Part shown: in pieces, positions 34,764 to 43,399 of the stretch | Numbering within the stretch: the first letter of the stretch is position 1 | Layout of the letters: every line of letters begins with the position of its first letter | From: a virus | Reading direction: 5' to 3' (one strand) | Virus record (IMG/VR): IMGVR_UViG_3300032893_000013 | Location: 44,070-108,069 of that record | DNA length: 64,000 nucleotides | Program-made: the position numbers and the translations under genes | Notes under the pieces: model-generated | The model's database searches: none | Told to the model about the DNA's origin: nothing | The model's input: only the letters and a program-made list of their open reading frames with translations

Positions 34764-34882
34764 GGGTGAGCGCCCTTCACGAACGGCTTTCCTGGTGCAA
34801 GCCCAGGTGTGTGGGAGTAGCTACCTGCTGAACCGTAAACGGCCTTCTATGTTCACGCCCTAGAGTTAGCTTCTCTAGGGCG
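34761..34882 (+). ncRNA. Structured RNA with two exclusive folds, before primase
   Basis: Bases 34761-34769 can pair with 34853-34862 (nine pairs, one bulged G), closing an ~85-base structured interior. Inside, CCTGG (34791) pairs CCAGG (34803), ACGG (34783) can pair CCGT (34833), and CAGGT (34804) can pair ACCTG (34823). The 3' half of the closing stem is also the 5' arm of a perfect ten-base hairpin at 34856-34882, so the two cannot coexist. This is the layout of a riboswitch or attenuator. I do not recognise a known class. Confidence 0.6.
34856..34882 (+). terminator. Ten-base-pair GC-rich hairpin, terminator-like
   Basis: CGCCCTAGAG and CTCTAGGGCG pair perfectly around a seven-base loop (TTAGCTT). 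Followed by TTGTTGTA, only moderately U-rich, so termination may be partial. It lies 18 bases before the primase ATG. Confidence 0.55.
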
Positions 34883-34894
34883 TTGTTGTATGGT
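34866..34894 (+). promoter_or_regulatory. Weak possible promoter before primase
   Basis: TTAGCT, 17 bases, TATGGT, with a TG near the -10 box; ATG 34900 is five bases further. No ribosome site. The -35 match is poor and overlaps the hairpin. Confidence 0.3.
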
Positions 34895-34899
34895 GACTG

Positions 34900-35895
34900 A
34901 TGGAAGAAAAAATAGCGGCGTTTCTGCGAAACCACAAGATAAATCCCAAGGCTCAAAACGCCCGTAGTTACATCTTTGACTGCCCAGCCTGTGGCGGCGA
35001 CAAAAAGCTCTACATTTCCAAGAAAGACGGCTTGTCAGTCTGCTTCAAGGGGAAGACCGACAAATGTCCGCGTCCCGGCAGTTCTGCCCAATACGCTCTT
35101 TCACTCATAAGCGGATTGCCGTTTGATGTAGTGAAACGTGAGATAGTCGATTTCGTTGAAAATCTTGCAGAACAGATTCGTGTAAAATTTGACAATGACG
35201 AAGTGAAGCAGGAAGAGGTGAAACTGCCCACTGTCATGTTGCCAATAGACATAGCTTTCATGGGCGAGCACGCGGCTGAAGAGGGGCAAAAATATCTCGA
35301 AGGTCGGGGATTGCCACTTGAAGTTCAGCAGAAGTACGGCGTTCTATATTCACCCTCCATGCGTCGCGTTATTTTCCCCGTCATCATGGACAAAAAACTC
35401 TACGGTTGGCAAGGTCGGGCAATCGACAATGTGCGCCATGAAGATCGCATGTACAATATTCCCGGTCCATGGAAAGCGCGCACTCTGATGTTCTATGAAA
35501 ACATCGTCGGAAAAGATTTCGTGATCGTCGCTGAAGGTCCAGTTTCAGCAATGAAGTTTTACAAAGTCGGCAATTTCGTAGCAACTATGGGTAAAGAAAT
35601 CAGCACCAGACAACTCGAACTCATGCGCAACGCTGGAGTGAAAAAAATCTATCTCGCAATAGATCCCGACGCCGTTGACAAGCTCAATAAGATCCGATAC
35701 ATTTTGGATAACGAACTTCTCGGTCGCATCGAGTGTTTTCACATCCCGGTTCCTGAAAATCGCGGTGACTTCGGAGATTGTACGTTTGAAGAATGCGAAG
35801 TCGCTTTTCAAAGAGCTTCTAAACTAGACGGAGATCAAATCTTCTCTCACATCGAATTCAAAATGAGCAAGTATGGCAGCAAAAAGAAAATATAA
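34900..35895 (+). CDS. dnaG: DnaG-type primase
   Basis: 331 residues, short for DnaG (~580). N-terminal zinc ribbon CPAC (~27) with later CF and CPRPG cysteines, and a TOPRIM core: VIVAEGPVSAMKFY (~209) and YLAIDPDA (~250). Makes RNA primers. No helicase-interaction domain is obvious at the C-terminus. No ribosome site precedes ATG 34900; expression may depend on the RNA structure just upstream. Confidence 0.88.
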   Translation: MEEKIAAFLRNHKINPKAQNARSYIFDCPACGGDKKLYISKKDGLSVCFKGKTDKCPRPGSSAQYALSLISGLPFDVVKREIVDFVENLAEQIRVKFDNDEVKQEEVKLPTVMLPIDIAFMGEHAAEEGQKYLEGRGLPLEVQQKYGVLYSPSMRRVIFPVIMDKKLYGWQGRAIDNVRHEDRMYNIPGPWKARTLMFYENIVGKDFVIVAEGPVSAMKFYKVGNFVATMGKEISTRQLELMRNAGVKKIYLAIDPDAVDKLNKIRYILDNELLGRIECFHIPVPENRGDFGDCTFEECEVAFQRASKLDGDQIFSHIEFKMSKYGSKKKI

Positions 35896-36562
35896 AAGCG
35901 ATCCTGTAGGCGTGCAACTGATGCACCTTTCATTCCCCGAAGCTGAAAATCAAACGGCAGTCAAGAAGATTCAGGAGAACAGATCGGCAATCAAAACATC
36001 GGCCAAAAATCTCTTCTACAAGTACAAGGTGACGTTCGATAAAGTGGGAATCAGAATTGAGGACGTTGAATCGTTCCTTTCGTCAAATGCGTATGTGGCC
36101 TTCTCGAAGCCAAAACCTCTCGAAGCCGACTTCTTGCCTGCCTTCCTAAAACAGCGTGGGCTGAAACTGGCCAATAGCTTCAAGAAAATTGCGGCGACTA
36201 TTGTCGAAGACGTGATCCCGCAGGAAGATGTGTACATAGACGATCTGATCGTTGACAATGCCAATCCGGAAGAGATTCTGATGGCCAAAGAAGAAGCCGC
36301 CTTCCGCTCTCGTGAAATTCAAGGCAAGCTGATAATTCGCAGTCGAGAATACGTTCAAAACTTCATAGACAAAAACAGCGTGGCGCTTGTGGCCGCTCGA
36401 ATTTCATCTGAAACTGTGTTTGAAATAGTCAACGGTGCTGCTGTTGAATTTGCAAGTTCTTTGTACAGACAGAATGGAGCGATTAGGTTCTCGGACTTCG
36501 GTCGATTCAAAAAGATTCTGTCAGTAAGAATGAGCCGCTTCGTAAAGGAACTTTCGGCGTAA
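35873..36562 (+). CDS. Unrecognised protein between primase and helicase
   Basis: 229 residues, overlapping primase by 23 bases and abutting the helicase (TAA-ATG). Basic N-terminus, mostly helical. Its place suggests a helicase loader or primosome factor, but no motif supports it. Confidence 0.7.
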   Translation: MAAKRKYKSDPVGVQLMHLSFPEAENQTAVKKIQENRSAIKTSAKNLFYKYKVTFDKVGIRIEDVESFLSSNAYVAFSKPKPLEADFLPAFLKQRGLKLANSFKKIAATIVEDVIPQEDVYIDDLIVDNANPEEILMAKEEAAFRSREIQGKLIIRSREYVQNFIDKNSVALVAARISSETVFEIVNGAAVEFASSLYRQNGAIRFSDFGRFKKILSVRMSRFVKELSA

Positions 36563-38104
36563 ATGTCAGACGATAAGGTACTTACATTCAGCGAACAGTT
36601 CCAAGAGGCAATTGTTGGACACTGTTTTGAGAACCCCAATTTCTTTGCGAAATGTTGCGCGAAATTGGAACCGCAGTGGTTTACCAAGAATATGATGATT
36701 GGAACTCTCTTCAGTCAACTGCGTCAGGCGTATAAGAGCGAAGGCGTAGCTCCAAAGTCTACTGAGGAATTCAAGAACTTCGAGTTTTTCCTTGAGCAAA
36801 AACCAGATGAGCGCCAGAAATATTACAACTTGATCGACAGATGCGTGCTTTCTGCAAAGAATTTCAGTCTCGAAAAGATAGCCCGCCAATTGACCGGCTT
36901 CCTGCGCGTGTCTATGTTCAAAGAATCCATTGAGGGCGCATCCCGTCGCTACAACGCTTCTGGCTTTGATGAATCTTATGATTGGACTCAGAAGAAGCTG
37001 GCGGAAATAAAAGACGCGACCTTCGAGGAAAATAAGTCAGTCCTATCGTTCGATCATCCTGAAAGTTGGATTCGCAAGCAAGAAGAGCGACGCGAAAGAT
37101 CCATTTCAACCGGCAGTAGACTGCTCGATTCTGCTTTGGGCGGCGGCCTTTTCAAGAAGGAAACGACCGCGATCATGGCGCCGTCAAACGTCGGCAAAAC
37201 GACCGCGTTCATCACAATAGCCCGCCACGCCATCAAGACGGGCAACAACGTGCTCTTCATGATCCACGAGGGCGATCCTGAAGAAATTCGTCTTCGCATC
37301 CTGTGCGCGTTCATGGGAATCTCCACTAAGACTATGTTCGAGTGGATGAAGGACAGAACCAAACGAATGGTTGTCCATGCGATGGCTAAGTATGTCAATG
37401 AAAAACTTACGTTCGTTCCATACATCAAAACTGGTGGAATGTACGTTGAGGACGTGATTGATCTAGTGAAAAGATTGCACGAGGAAAAGAAGGCCGAAAC
37501 TGGTCGCGGCTTCGATCTCATCATCAACGATTACCCCAAAAAGTTGCGATCCCGATACCGTGGAGCCTCGAAAGAGGGCTTATACCGCGTGGAAGCCGCT
37601 GAGATTTATGACAATTTCAACCATTTGGCAGTTGAACTTGACGTTGCTTGCCTTGTGGCAATCCAGACAAATAGGACTGGCCTCAAGCAAAACAACAACC
37701 GAATCGAAGCCGATCACCTGTTGGGAATGGAAGAAATCGACGAAGCATACGGAATTGCGCAAAATATGCCGAACATCATCACTCTCAACAGAAGCCCAAG
37801 CGACCGTCAGAAAAACATTCTTCGCATCAACGTCGCCAAGTCAAGAAACAGCATGACTGATATTGCAATCAATACACGAACCTGTTACAATTGCTACGTC
37901 GTGTTCGGTGATCGTGAATTATTCGACACGGCAGGATTGTGGACCAATGAAATTAGTGGCGGATTCCTGGCGTCTTTCCATCAAGAAGACAATAGGAAAT
38001 TCCCGACTGAGGCGATTGATGAGGGCCTCATGAAACACGAAAACTTTTCCGATCCTGATTCCCAAGTGGGCGTAGTCGTTCCTGGAAGTAAGATCGAAGC
38101 ATAG
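36563..38104 (+). CDS. dnaB: DnaB-like replicative helicase
   Basis: 513 residues. N-terminal helical domain, then RecA-fold core: TGSRLLDSALGGGLFKKE, Walker A APSNVGKTT (~207), Walker B DLIINDYP (~315), Gln motif CLVAIQTNR (~365) and NVAKSRNS near the end, typical of phage DnaB/gp41 helicases. Unwinds DNA at the fork with the primase. Confidence 0.9.
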   Translation: MSDDKVLTFSEQFQEAIVGHCFENPNFFAKCCAKLEPQWFTKNMMIGTLFSQLRQAYKSEGVAPKSTEEFKNFEFFLEQKPDERQKYYNLIDRCVLSAKNFSLEKIARQLTGFLRVSMFKESIEGASRRYNASGFDESYDWTQKKLAEIKDATFEENKSVLSFDHPESWIRKQEERRERSISTGSRLLDSALGGGLFKKETTAIMAPSNVGKTTAFITIARHAIKTGNNVLFMIHEGDPEEIRLRILCAFMGISTKTMFEWMKDRTKRMVVHAMAKYVNEKLTFVPYIKTGGMYVEDVIDLVKRLHEEKKAETGRGFDLIINDYPKKLRSRYRGASKEGLYRVEAAEIYDNFNHLAVELDVACLVAIQTNRTGLKQNNNRIEADHLLGMEEIDEAYGIAQNMPNIITLNRSPSDRQKNILRINVAKSRNSMTDIAINTRTCYNCYVVFGDRELFDTAGLWTNEISGGFLASFHQEDNRKFPTEAIDEGLMKHENFSDPDSQVGVVVPGSKIEA

Positions 38105-38112
38105 GAGAAAGT

Positions 38113-38556
38113 ATGAATAAGTATCTAGCAATGTTATTGGGCGCCATCTTGCTGGCAGGATTGGGTTACGCCTTCGGTCGATACGCTCAGCCCGCCAAAG
38201 TGGTTATCAAGACCGAGATTCAAACGGTTGAAGTCGAAAAAAAGCGCAACAATATTGTGACCGTCACTCACGAAGTTGAGCAAAAAGACGGAACGAAAAT
38301 TATCGACACAAGAACCGAAGACAAGAGCATTGAGATGAACACCATTGACCAAACCGTAAAACAGACGGAAACGATCACCAATGCAAAGCCGAACTGGAAG
38401 GTTCAAGGTCTGGCTGGAGCAAATTATCTTCACTTGACAAGCGATCCGCTGGTCTATACTGTCGATGTTGAGCATCGTTTCATTGGGCCTATTTTTCTGG
38501 GCGCCTATGGAAGATCCGACAAAGAGATTGGTCTGTCTATCAGCGTAGAGTTTTGA
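38113..38556 (+). CDS. Membrane-anchored phage protein
   Basis: 147 residues behind AGGAG. One transmembrane segment (~6-23) then a Val/Lys/Glu/Thr-rich extracytoplasmic domain (TEIQTVEVEKK, DTRTEDKS) and a beta-rich end. The layout matches a common but uncharacterised phage membrane protein type. Confidence 0.72.
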   Translation: MNKYLAMLLGAILLAGLGYAFGRYAQPAKVVIKTEIQTVEVEKKRNNIVTVTHEVEQKDGTKIIDTRTEDKSIEMNTIDQTVKQTETITNAKPNWKVQGLAGANYLHLTSDPLVYTVDVEHRFIGPIFLGAYGRSDKEIGLSISVEF

Positions 38557-38557
38557 G

Positions 38558-38770
38558 ATGGCAAAGAAGCCGTATGATGAATTTGTCCCTGAAATCCGTG
38601 AATTAGCGGACTCAATCAAGACGCAGAATCTTGTTCACATCCGCGATATTGCGCATAAAGAATGGTTGGCCGACTGTTCAAAGGACACCGACATGACGGC
38701 GCGTGCGTGGGTTAACGCAACTTTGATTGTTCTGGCAGCGAGCGGATATGAAATCAAAAAGAAGTCCTGA
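38558..38770 (+). CDS. Unrecognised 70-residue protein
   Basis: Helical protein with two Trp; its last base is shared with the next ATG (TGATG). No motif recognised. Confidence 0.65.
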   Translation: MAKKPYDEFVPEIRELADSIKTQNLVHIRDIAHKEWLADCSKDTDMTARAWVNATLIVLAASGYEIKKKS

Positions 38771-39009
38771 TGTTTCTCGCAACTGTAATTTTTTCTACAA
38801 AAATTGGCCCCTCTCGGGAGTCCTGTGTCGCCTCGAATACGCTTGAAGGCGTGCATGACAAAATAGAACGTCTCAAAAAGGTACTGCTGGCCAATCGGCT
38901 ACTCTTCATTGGCAGTATTGTTGAGGAAGTCCAAGGCGTTACGCCGGAAACGGACACTCTCCTGTCGCCACTTGATTTTACGACTCAAAATGGTAAAATG
39001 TTTCATTGA
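38770..39009 (+). CDS. Unrecognised 79-residue protein
   Basis: Coupled to the preceding gene by a one-base overlap. Mixed alpha/beta. A promoter for the following small gene lies inside its 3' end. Confidence 0.62.
   Translation: MFLATVIFSTKIGPSRESCVASNTLEGVHDKIERLKKVLLANRLLFIGSIVEEVQGVTPETDTLLSPLDFTTQNGKMFH
38972..38999 (+). promoter_or_regulatory. Promoter upstream of clpP pair
   Basis: TTGATT, 16 bases, TAAAAT. Transcription should start about nine bases before ATG 39015. Confidence 0.5.
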
Positions 39010-39014
39010 AAGCC

Positions 39015-39167
39015 ATGAAACGCAAGAAACGAAAGGCCCTTGCGCGAAAAATTCAGAAGATGTCCGGTTTCAGTGACAAGACATACGAGAAATTTTCCAA
39101 GGGTAAATACATAGAGCAGGAAGCTCCTCAAAAGGATACCGAGAAGTCGCATGAAAAAAGTGATTGA
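39015..39167 (+). CDS. Small basic protein before clpP
   Basis: 50 residues from ATG 39015, beginning MKRKKRKALARK and ending acidic/Lys-rich. The promoter just upstream and the 17-base overlap with clpP support it. Could bind nucleic acid. No ribosome site is clear. Confidence 0.55.
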   Translation: MKRKKRKALARKIQKMSGFSDKTYEKFSKGKYIEQEAPQKDTEKSHEKSD

Positions 39168-39777
39168 CAATATCGACAAGTTTCACGATTACGGTATCTA
39201 CATACCTGAGCGCACCATATACATCGGCTCTGTTGACGTAAGCGCCGAGCACGGGGAATCCGGAACCGATGCTGCCCTAGCCGAAGCCGCCATAAAAAAT
39301 CTTTTCATCCTCGAAGCGATGGGCAACGATCCAATCAAAATCATACAAAACAACGTGGGCGGCGATGAGCACCACGGAATGGCAGTTTATGACGCGATAC
39401 GCAACTGCAAAAGCGAAGTCACGATCATAGGAATGGGCAACATACATTCCATGGGAAGCGTCATATTCCAGTCTGGAGATGTGCGCATCATAGCGCCAAA
39501 CGCAAAGCAACTTATTCACTACGGCACTCCGCTTCATGCAGATCCGGACATGCACGCCAAGTCACAATGGTCTTGGACCGAAGAGTGCAAACGGTTCTCG
39601 CGCTGGATGGAAGAAATGTACCTCGAAAAGATCCGCGAGAAGCATCCTGACTTCAAGCTGAGAAAGTTGCAAGAGATGCTGAACTTTGATAAGGTCTTAG
39701 ATGCAAGAGAATCGGTCAATATGGGTTTGGCCGACAAAATTTTAGGAGAAGACGATGACGGAACAAAATCAGAATGA
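39151..39777 (+). CDS. clpP: ClpP-like serine protease
   Basis: 208 residues. Catalytic-type Ser in NIHSMGSVIFQSGD (~100), His in LIHYGTPLH (~122) and Asp in KVLDARESVNMGLADKI (~183) follow the Clp triad and the substrate-groove pattern. No phage Clp ATPase was seen, so it may pair with a host unfoldase or act in head processing. GAGAAG precedes the ATG. Confidence 0.87.
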   Translation: MKKVIDNIDKFHDYGIYIPERTIYIGSVDVSAEHGESGTDAALAEAAIKNLFILEAMGNDPIKIIQNNVGGDEHHGMAVYDAIRNCKSEVTIIGMGNIHSMGSVIFQSGDVRIIAPNAKQLIHYGTPLHADPDMHAKSQWSWTEECKRFSRWMEEMYLEKIREKHPDFKLRKLQEMLNFDKVLDARESVNMGLADKILGEDDDGTKSE

Positions 39778-40351
39778 GGATGTAACGACCAGCCAGGACA
39801 CGAGCAATGTTGAAGAGAAGAAAGACGAAACTCCTAAAGAGCCGACTCCGCAGGAAAAAGTCAAGGCCCTCCTCGAACAGCGCAAAGAGGAAGGTTTGTC
39901 GCTCTCTGAAGAACTTCAACTGAGCCGACTCCAAAAGAAGCTCAAAAAAGCAAAGCGCAATCAAAATGCTCAGCGCGAAATGTTTGAGAAACTGTTTCTC
40001 GGCGCCCAAAAGAAACGTGTCGCCAAGATGATGAAGCAAGTTCGCGTCGCCCGCGAATTGATTGGCCGCGAAGACTACAAAATGTTGCGCGACATCTTCA
40101 CGGTCAAGACCGAAGAGAAAAAGGACGAAAAAGGAAACGTGCTCTCACCAGCACGGACGGACGTGAACTATTACGGACTCCTATTGGAATCCAAAAACGT
40201 CATTGCAATGCAGCGTGAACAGAGAATCAAAGCCGGAAAACGCAAACGTTCCACCGGACGTAGCTCTGATCGTCGCGCTCACAAAAGCCTCCTGAATTTC
40301 TTGCTCAATCGGAACGCCGAAGAAGCCAAGAAAACCAATCCGGAAGCGTAA
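39755..40351 (+). CDS. Charged helical protein
   Basis: 198 residues, start inside clpP. Acidic, Thr/Gln-rich N-terminus; long Lys/Arg/Glu helices; basic C-terminal third. No motif recognised. Possibly nucleic-acid or scaffold associated. Confidence 0.7.
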   Translation: MTEQNQNEDVTTSQDTSNVEEKKDETPKEPTPQEKVKALLEQRKEEGLSLSEELQLSRLQKKLKKAKRNQNAQREMFEKLFLGAQKKRVAKMMKQVRVARELIGREDYKMLRDIFTVKTEEKKDEKGNVLSPARTDVNYYGLLLESKNVIAMQREQRIKAGKRKRSTGRSSDRRAHKSLLNFLLNRNAEEAKKTNPEA

Positions 40352-40575
40352 TGGCCGGATTAGGATTCTTTTTATCCATAGTATTTCTATTTTTAGCCCT
40401 GATCTCTCACGATCCGGGCTTTATTGTCATGTCGATAATTTTCATGACGCTGGAAATTCTGAGAGCTTTGACAGACAAAGCGAACGAAGTGAAGAAATGC
40501 CCGCCTCACGTCTGGCAAGTGACAGATTCCGGCAAACTGGTCTGTAAACTGTGCGGACAACGACCAAGCCAATGA
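40351..40575 (+). CDS. Two-helix membrane protein with CxxC ribbon
   Basis: 74 residues sharing one base with the previous stop. Two hydrophobic segments (~4-19, ~22-36), then a cytosolic-looking CPPHVW...CKLCG zinc-ribbon end. Confidence 0.68.
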   Translation: MAGLGFFLSIVFLFLALISHDPGFIVMSIIFMTLEILRALTDKANEVKKCPPHVWQVTDSGKLVCKLCGQRPSQ

Positions 40576-40582
40576 GGCCGCG

Positions 40583-40897
40583 ATGCACGATGATTTCTTC
40601 AGATCAATACTCGAAGATCGGATAAACAGTATCCGAAAGACGTTCAGCATTGATGAAGACTATCAGATGCGCGGGCAACGTTTCAAGAGCACCGGCTACG
40701 CAACGGAAGCCGTCGAAGGCTCCATAATCATGAGAAAAAATCGCAACATAAAAGGATCAATCATTCAAGAAGCGATGGGGCTTGACTTCGATCCCAACCA
40801 GATTCTCGATGGCAAGTTTGATCCCTTGATTCGTACCATTCTGAAACACCTTGCATCTATGGATTTTGAGGCCGAAAACAGGCTTGACCGGAATTAA
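40583..40897 (+). CDS. Unrecognised small protein
   Basis: 104 residues behind GAGG. Mixed charge, helical ends. Its last codons carry the promoter of the next gene. Confidence 0.65.
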   Translation: MHDDFFRSILEDRINSIRKTFSIDEDYQMRGQRFKSTGYATEAVEGSIIMRKNRNIKGSIIQEAMGLDFDPNQILDGKFDPLIRTILKHLASMDFEAENRLDRN

Positions 40898-40912
40898 TTA
40901 CACTGTTATCAT
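40884..40912 (+). promoter_or_regulatory. Strong promoter of subtilisin-like gene, leaderless
   Basis: TTGACC, 17 bases, TATCAT, with extended TG before the -10 box. Six bases separate it from ATG 40919, with no ribosome site, as at 16474-16509. Confidence 0.65.
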
Positions 40913-40918
40913 AATGAC

Positions 40919-41899
40919 ATGACGCGAAAAAAAGTAGCTCAGTCACTATCGAAAGCCCTTCTCAAAATAAATTACATCCTGGCGGCCATTGTCTTCTTCC
41001 TACTTCTCGCCATCCACTTCAGGGCGCACGCGGACGTTACCGTAATGGTGATCGACTCCGGCATCGGCCCCAACAAATACCTAAACAGCTACGTTCAGTA
41101 CGATGACAGCGAAGACTATCATGATGACTCACGTTCTGGCCACGGCACTCACGTCGCTGGAATCGTCGCTTTTGGCAACAAACATCCTGGACATCTCACA
41201 CTCCCCGCTCTTTTTGGTTACGATCCCCTTTGTCACAAAGTCAAAATCTACTCGTGCAAATATTACGATGATGATATGAGCGGGTATTGGGCAATTCTCT
41301 GGGGAAAATCCATTCCGGCTCCCATCCTTCACGAGAAGAAGGAGCTTGGGTGCATACAACGCGCAATCGACATGAAAATCAACATCATCAACTTTTCTGG
41401 CGGCGGGCTGAATCCCATCAGGGACGAATACAACGCTCTGAAAAAGTTTACAGATCAAGGTGGATGGGTAATCGCCTCTGCCGGAAACGAAAACAGTGAT
41501 TTGCGAGTCAAGCCGTTCTTCCCCGCATCGTACCACTGGGGATACACAGTCACCAAGCCTTTCAAGAGCGAAACGAAGCGTGGCCATCACACGTTGACGA
41601 TTACTGGCGAAACGATTGTCGAAAAGTACGAGCCAATATATCGTATCGTTCCAGTCGCCGCCACGGACAAAAACGGAAAATTTTACCAGATCATGGGGCA
41701 TGGCTCAAATTGGCGTCCTGACATCAAGCGGGAAATGGGCGTTGACATTTGGTCAACTTTGCCCAATAATTACTTTGGAATGATGACTGGAACAAGTCAG
41801 GCGACAGCGGCGTTCACCCACCGGCTGTTGCAACACATATGTACAAAAATGGAGGAATCCCATGGTGCTACCGATAATCTTAACAGTAATGGTCATTAG
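40919..41899 (+). CDS. Membrane-anchored subtilisin-like serine protease
   Basis: 326 residues. A hydrophobic segment (~18-36) is followed by the protease: Asp in MVIDSGIG (~45), His in GHGTHVAGI (~75), oxyanion Asn in ASAGNENS (~187) and Ser in MTGTSQATAA (~291), the complete subtilase triad. A Cys-rich pair (CHK, CKYY) in the middle. Likely acts outside the cytoplasm, on envelope proteins or in lysis. Overlaps the next gene by 38 bases. Confidence 0.88.
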   Translation: MTRKKVAQSLSKALLKINYILAAIVFFLLLAIHFRAHADVTVMVIDSGIGPNKYLNSYVQYDDSEDYHDDSRSGHGTHVAGIVAFGNKHPGHLTLPALFGYDPLCHKVKIYSCKYYDDDMSGYWAILWGKSIPAPILHEKKELGCIQRAIDMKINIINFSGGGLNPIRDEYNALKKFTDQGGWVIASAGNENSDLRVKPFFPASYHWGYTVTKPFKSETKRGHHTLTITGETIVEKYEPIYRIVPVAATDKNGKFYQIMGHGSNWRPDIKREMGVDIWSTLPNNYFGMMTGTSQATAAFTHRLLQHICTKMEESHGATDNLNSNGH

Positions 41900-42287
41900 C
41901 TTAGCTGCTGCGGCTTTTGCAGGATACTTGGCCTACGACGCGGGCAAAAAAGAAATGCTCTCTCGCGTCGGACAATTGAACAGTCACTTGCTGGCCCTTC
42001 AAGGTCGGTTGGCTGATGCAGAAAAGGCCATGAAAACTCACAAAGAAGAAATGGCGAAAGTCTCTCTCATGGTCGGGCAGGATCTCAAGAATTTTGAAGA
42101 TCGACTAGGTTCCGTTGAAAGTGATTTGTCCGACAAAGCGGACATTCAGGCCATCGACAACATGAATAACGAATTTTTCTCTCTCAAGAGCGCGACTGAA
42201 GCTCTTGGACAGAAATTCGGCAAAAAGCGCCGACCGATGAAGTCAATTGCCAAAGACATCAAAAAGAACCGTAACAGGAGGGCCTAA
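41862..42287 (+). CDS. Membrane-anchored coiled-coil protein
   Basis: 141 residues behind GGAGG. N-terminal membrane segment (~3-24), then a long heptad-like coiled coil (~35-115) and a basic tail. Start inside the protease gene indicates coupling. Could be a spanin-like or envelope protein. Confidence 0.7.
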   Translation: MVLPIILTVMVISLAAAAFAGYLAYDAGKKEMLSRVGQLNSHLLALQGRLADAEKAMKTHKEEMAKVSLMVGQDLKNFEDRLGSVESDLSDKADIQAIDNMNNEFFSLKSATEALGQKFGKKRRPMKSIAKDIKKNRNRRA

Positions 42288-42688
42288 TGCTCAACATTCA
42301 AAGCATGACCGAAGCCGAAATGGAAGCGACCGCAAAAACTATCCGCGAAAAAGCGGTTAGGGTGATCCAACTCAAGGCCATACTTGATGCCAATAAGCCA
42401 CTTTACGAAGAGCTTGATCGTCTGACTCTTGAATTGAATGAAACCATGGGCGTCGGCACTATCCCGGTGACCTTGAATGAAAAAGAAACGATGTACATGC
42501 ACAATGATGAAGTGAAATTTCTTTCGCCTAATCAAATGCTCACCATCGTTGACAACTTCGCAGAAAAGAACACCGTGTTCCGCCCTGCCGGAGTAAAACG
42601 CTTTGAGGCTTCAGTTGAAACTGCCGAAGCACGCCAGCTTCGTCAAGACAAGGAAGCGAAGAAAAAAGCGAAAGATGCTCAGAAGTGA
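42287..42688 (+). CDS. Unrecognised alpha/beta protein
   Basis: 133 residues behind GGAGGG, sharing a TAATG overlap. Helical N-terminal half, central beta segments, Lys-rich C-terminus. No motif recognised. Confidence 0.7.
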   Translation: MLNIQSMTEAEMEATAKTIREKAVRVIQLKAILDANKPLYEELDRLTLELNETMGVGTIPVTLNEKETMYMHNDEVKFLSPNQMLTIVDNFAEKNTVFRPAGVKRFEASVETAEARQLRQDKEAKKKAKDAQK

Positions 42689-43037
42689 AGTAGAGCACTT
42701 TATTGAACTTTGGGAGTCCGGCGATTGCAAGGTCTTTAGATACATCCGACCGCTCGTGCCAAACGAGTATGTGGTGATCCGAAAGGCCAGTCAAGGCAAC
42801 TGCGTCTACCTGTATGAGCCTGATGACCAGAAAAGCACCTACTGTCTTCCGCCAATGGAAGAGGATAAAATGGTGAAGGCAATGGCCAACGAAGAGTTGG
42901 TGTACGTCAAACCGTGGAACTGGCAAGTCAGTACGCGGGATATGAAAACTGGCGGATGCGTTTGCGGAGCTTGGGCAGTCAGAGAAAGTGAGCGGATACA
43001 TACGAGAGGCTGTCCGCTTGGAAGAGGGATGTTATAA
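42675..43037 (+). CDS. Small protein with C-terminal Cys cluster
   Basis: 120 residues from ATG 42675, inside the end of the previous gene. C-terminal CVCGAW...CPLGRG suggests metal binding. Shares one base with the next start. A longer start at 42603 would run deep into the previous gene. Confidence 0.65.
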   Translation: MLRSEVEHFIELWESGDCKVFRYIRPLVPNEYVVIRKASQGNCVYLYEPDDQKSTYCLPPMEEDKMVKAMANEELVYVKPWNWQVSTRDMKTGGCVCGAWAVRESERIHTRGCPLGRGML

Positions 43038-43399
43038 TGGTCATACTTGTCGGCGATAAGCCAAGTCCGAAGATGAAAGAGGGCGCCAAACCATTTGAAG
43101 GCGCCGCTTGCGAAAAACGCTTGAGAGCTTGGATTCAGGCTCTTGGTATCAAAGATCACATTCTTGTCAACAGTTACAGCGGCCACGACTGGGATTATGC
43201 CCTGGAAATCCTGGACGCATACGATCACGCACCAATCATTGCCCTTGGGAAAAATGCGTCGAAGAGGCTTGACTCTGAATGCTTGGATCATTTCAAAATG
43301 CCACATCCGTCCGGACGAAACCGGCTCCTGAACGACAAATCGTTCATTGCTGGCAAGTTAATTGAGTGCAAAAAGTGGCTTGACGAGTACGCGAAATAG
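43037..43399 (+). CDS. Uracil-DNA glycosylase superfamily fold
   Basis: 120 residues, short. VGDKPSP (residues ~5-11) and MPHPSGRNR (~88) are the two nucleotide-handling motifs of the UDG superfamily; IIALGKNAS is the usual strand between them. It could excise bases or be a binding-only relative. Family call is fair, activity unproven. Confidence 0.7.
   Translation: MVILVGDKPSPKMKEGAKPFEGAACEKRLRAWIQALGIKDHILVNSYSGHDWDYALEILDAYDHAPIIALGKNASKRLDSECLDHFKMPHPSGRNRLLNDKSFIAGKLIECKKWLDEYAK

Noticed and set aside
34764-34860. tRNA or tmRNA gene
   Set aside because: No acceptor/D/anticodon/T stem set, no T-loop GTTCRA, no CCA-compatible end; no tRNA was found elsewhere either.
34761-34882. Cobalamin, TPP or manganese riboswitch
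   Set aside because: Short matches only (GGUGCAAGCCC recalls cobalamin, GGGAGUAG the manganese class, GGGGUG the TPP class). The B12 box, TPP CUGAGA and the manganese two-leg core are missing.
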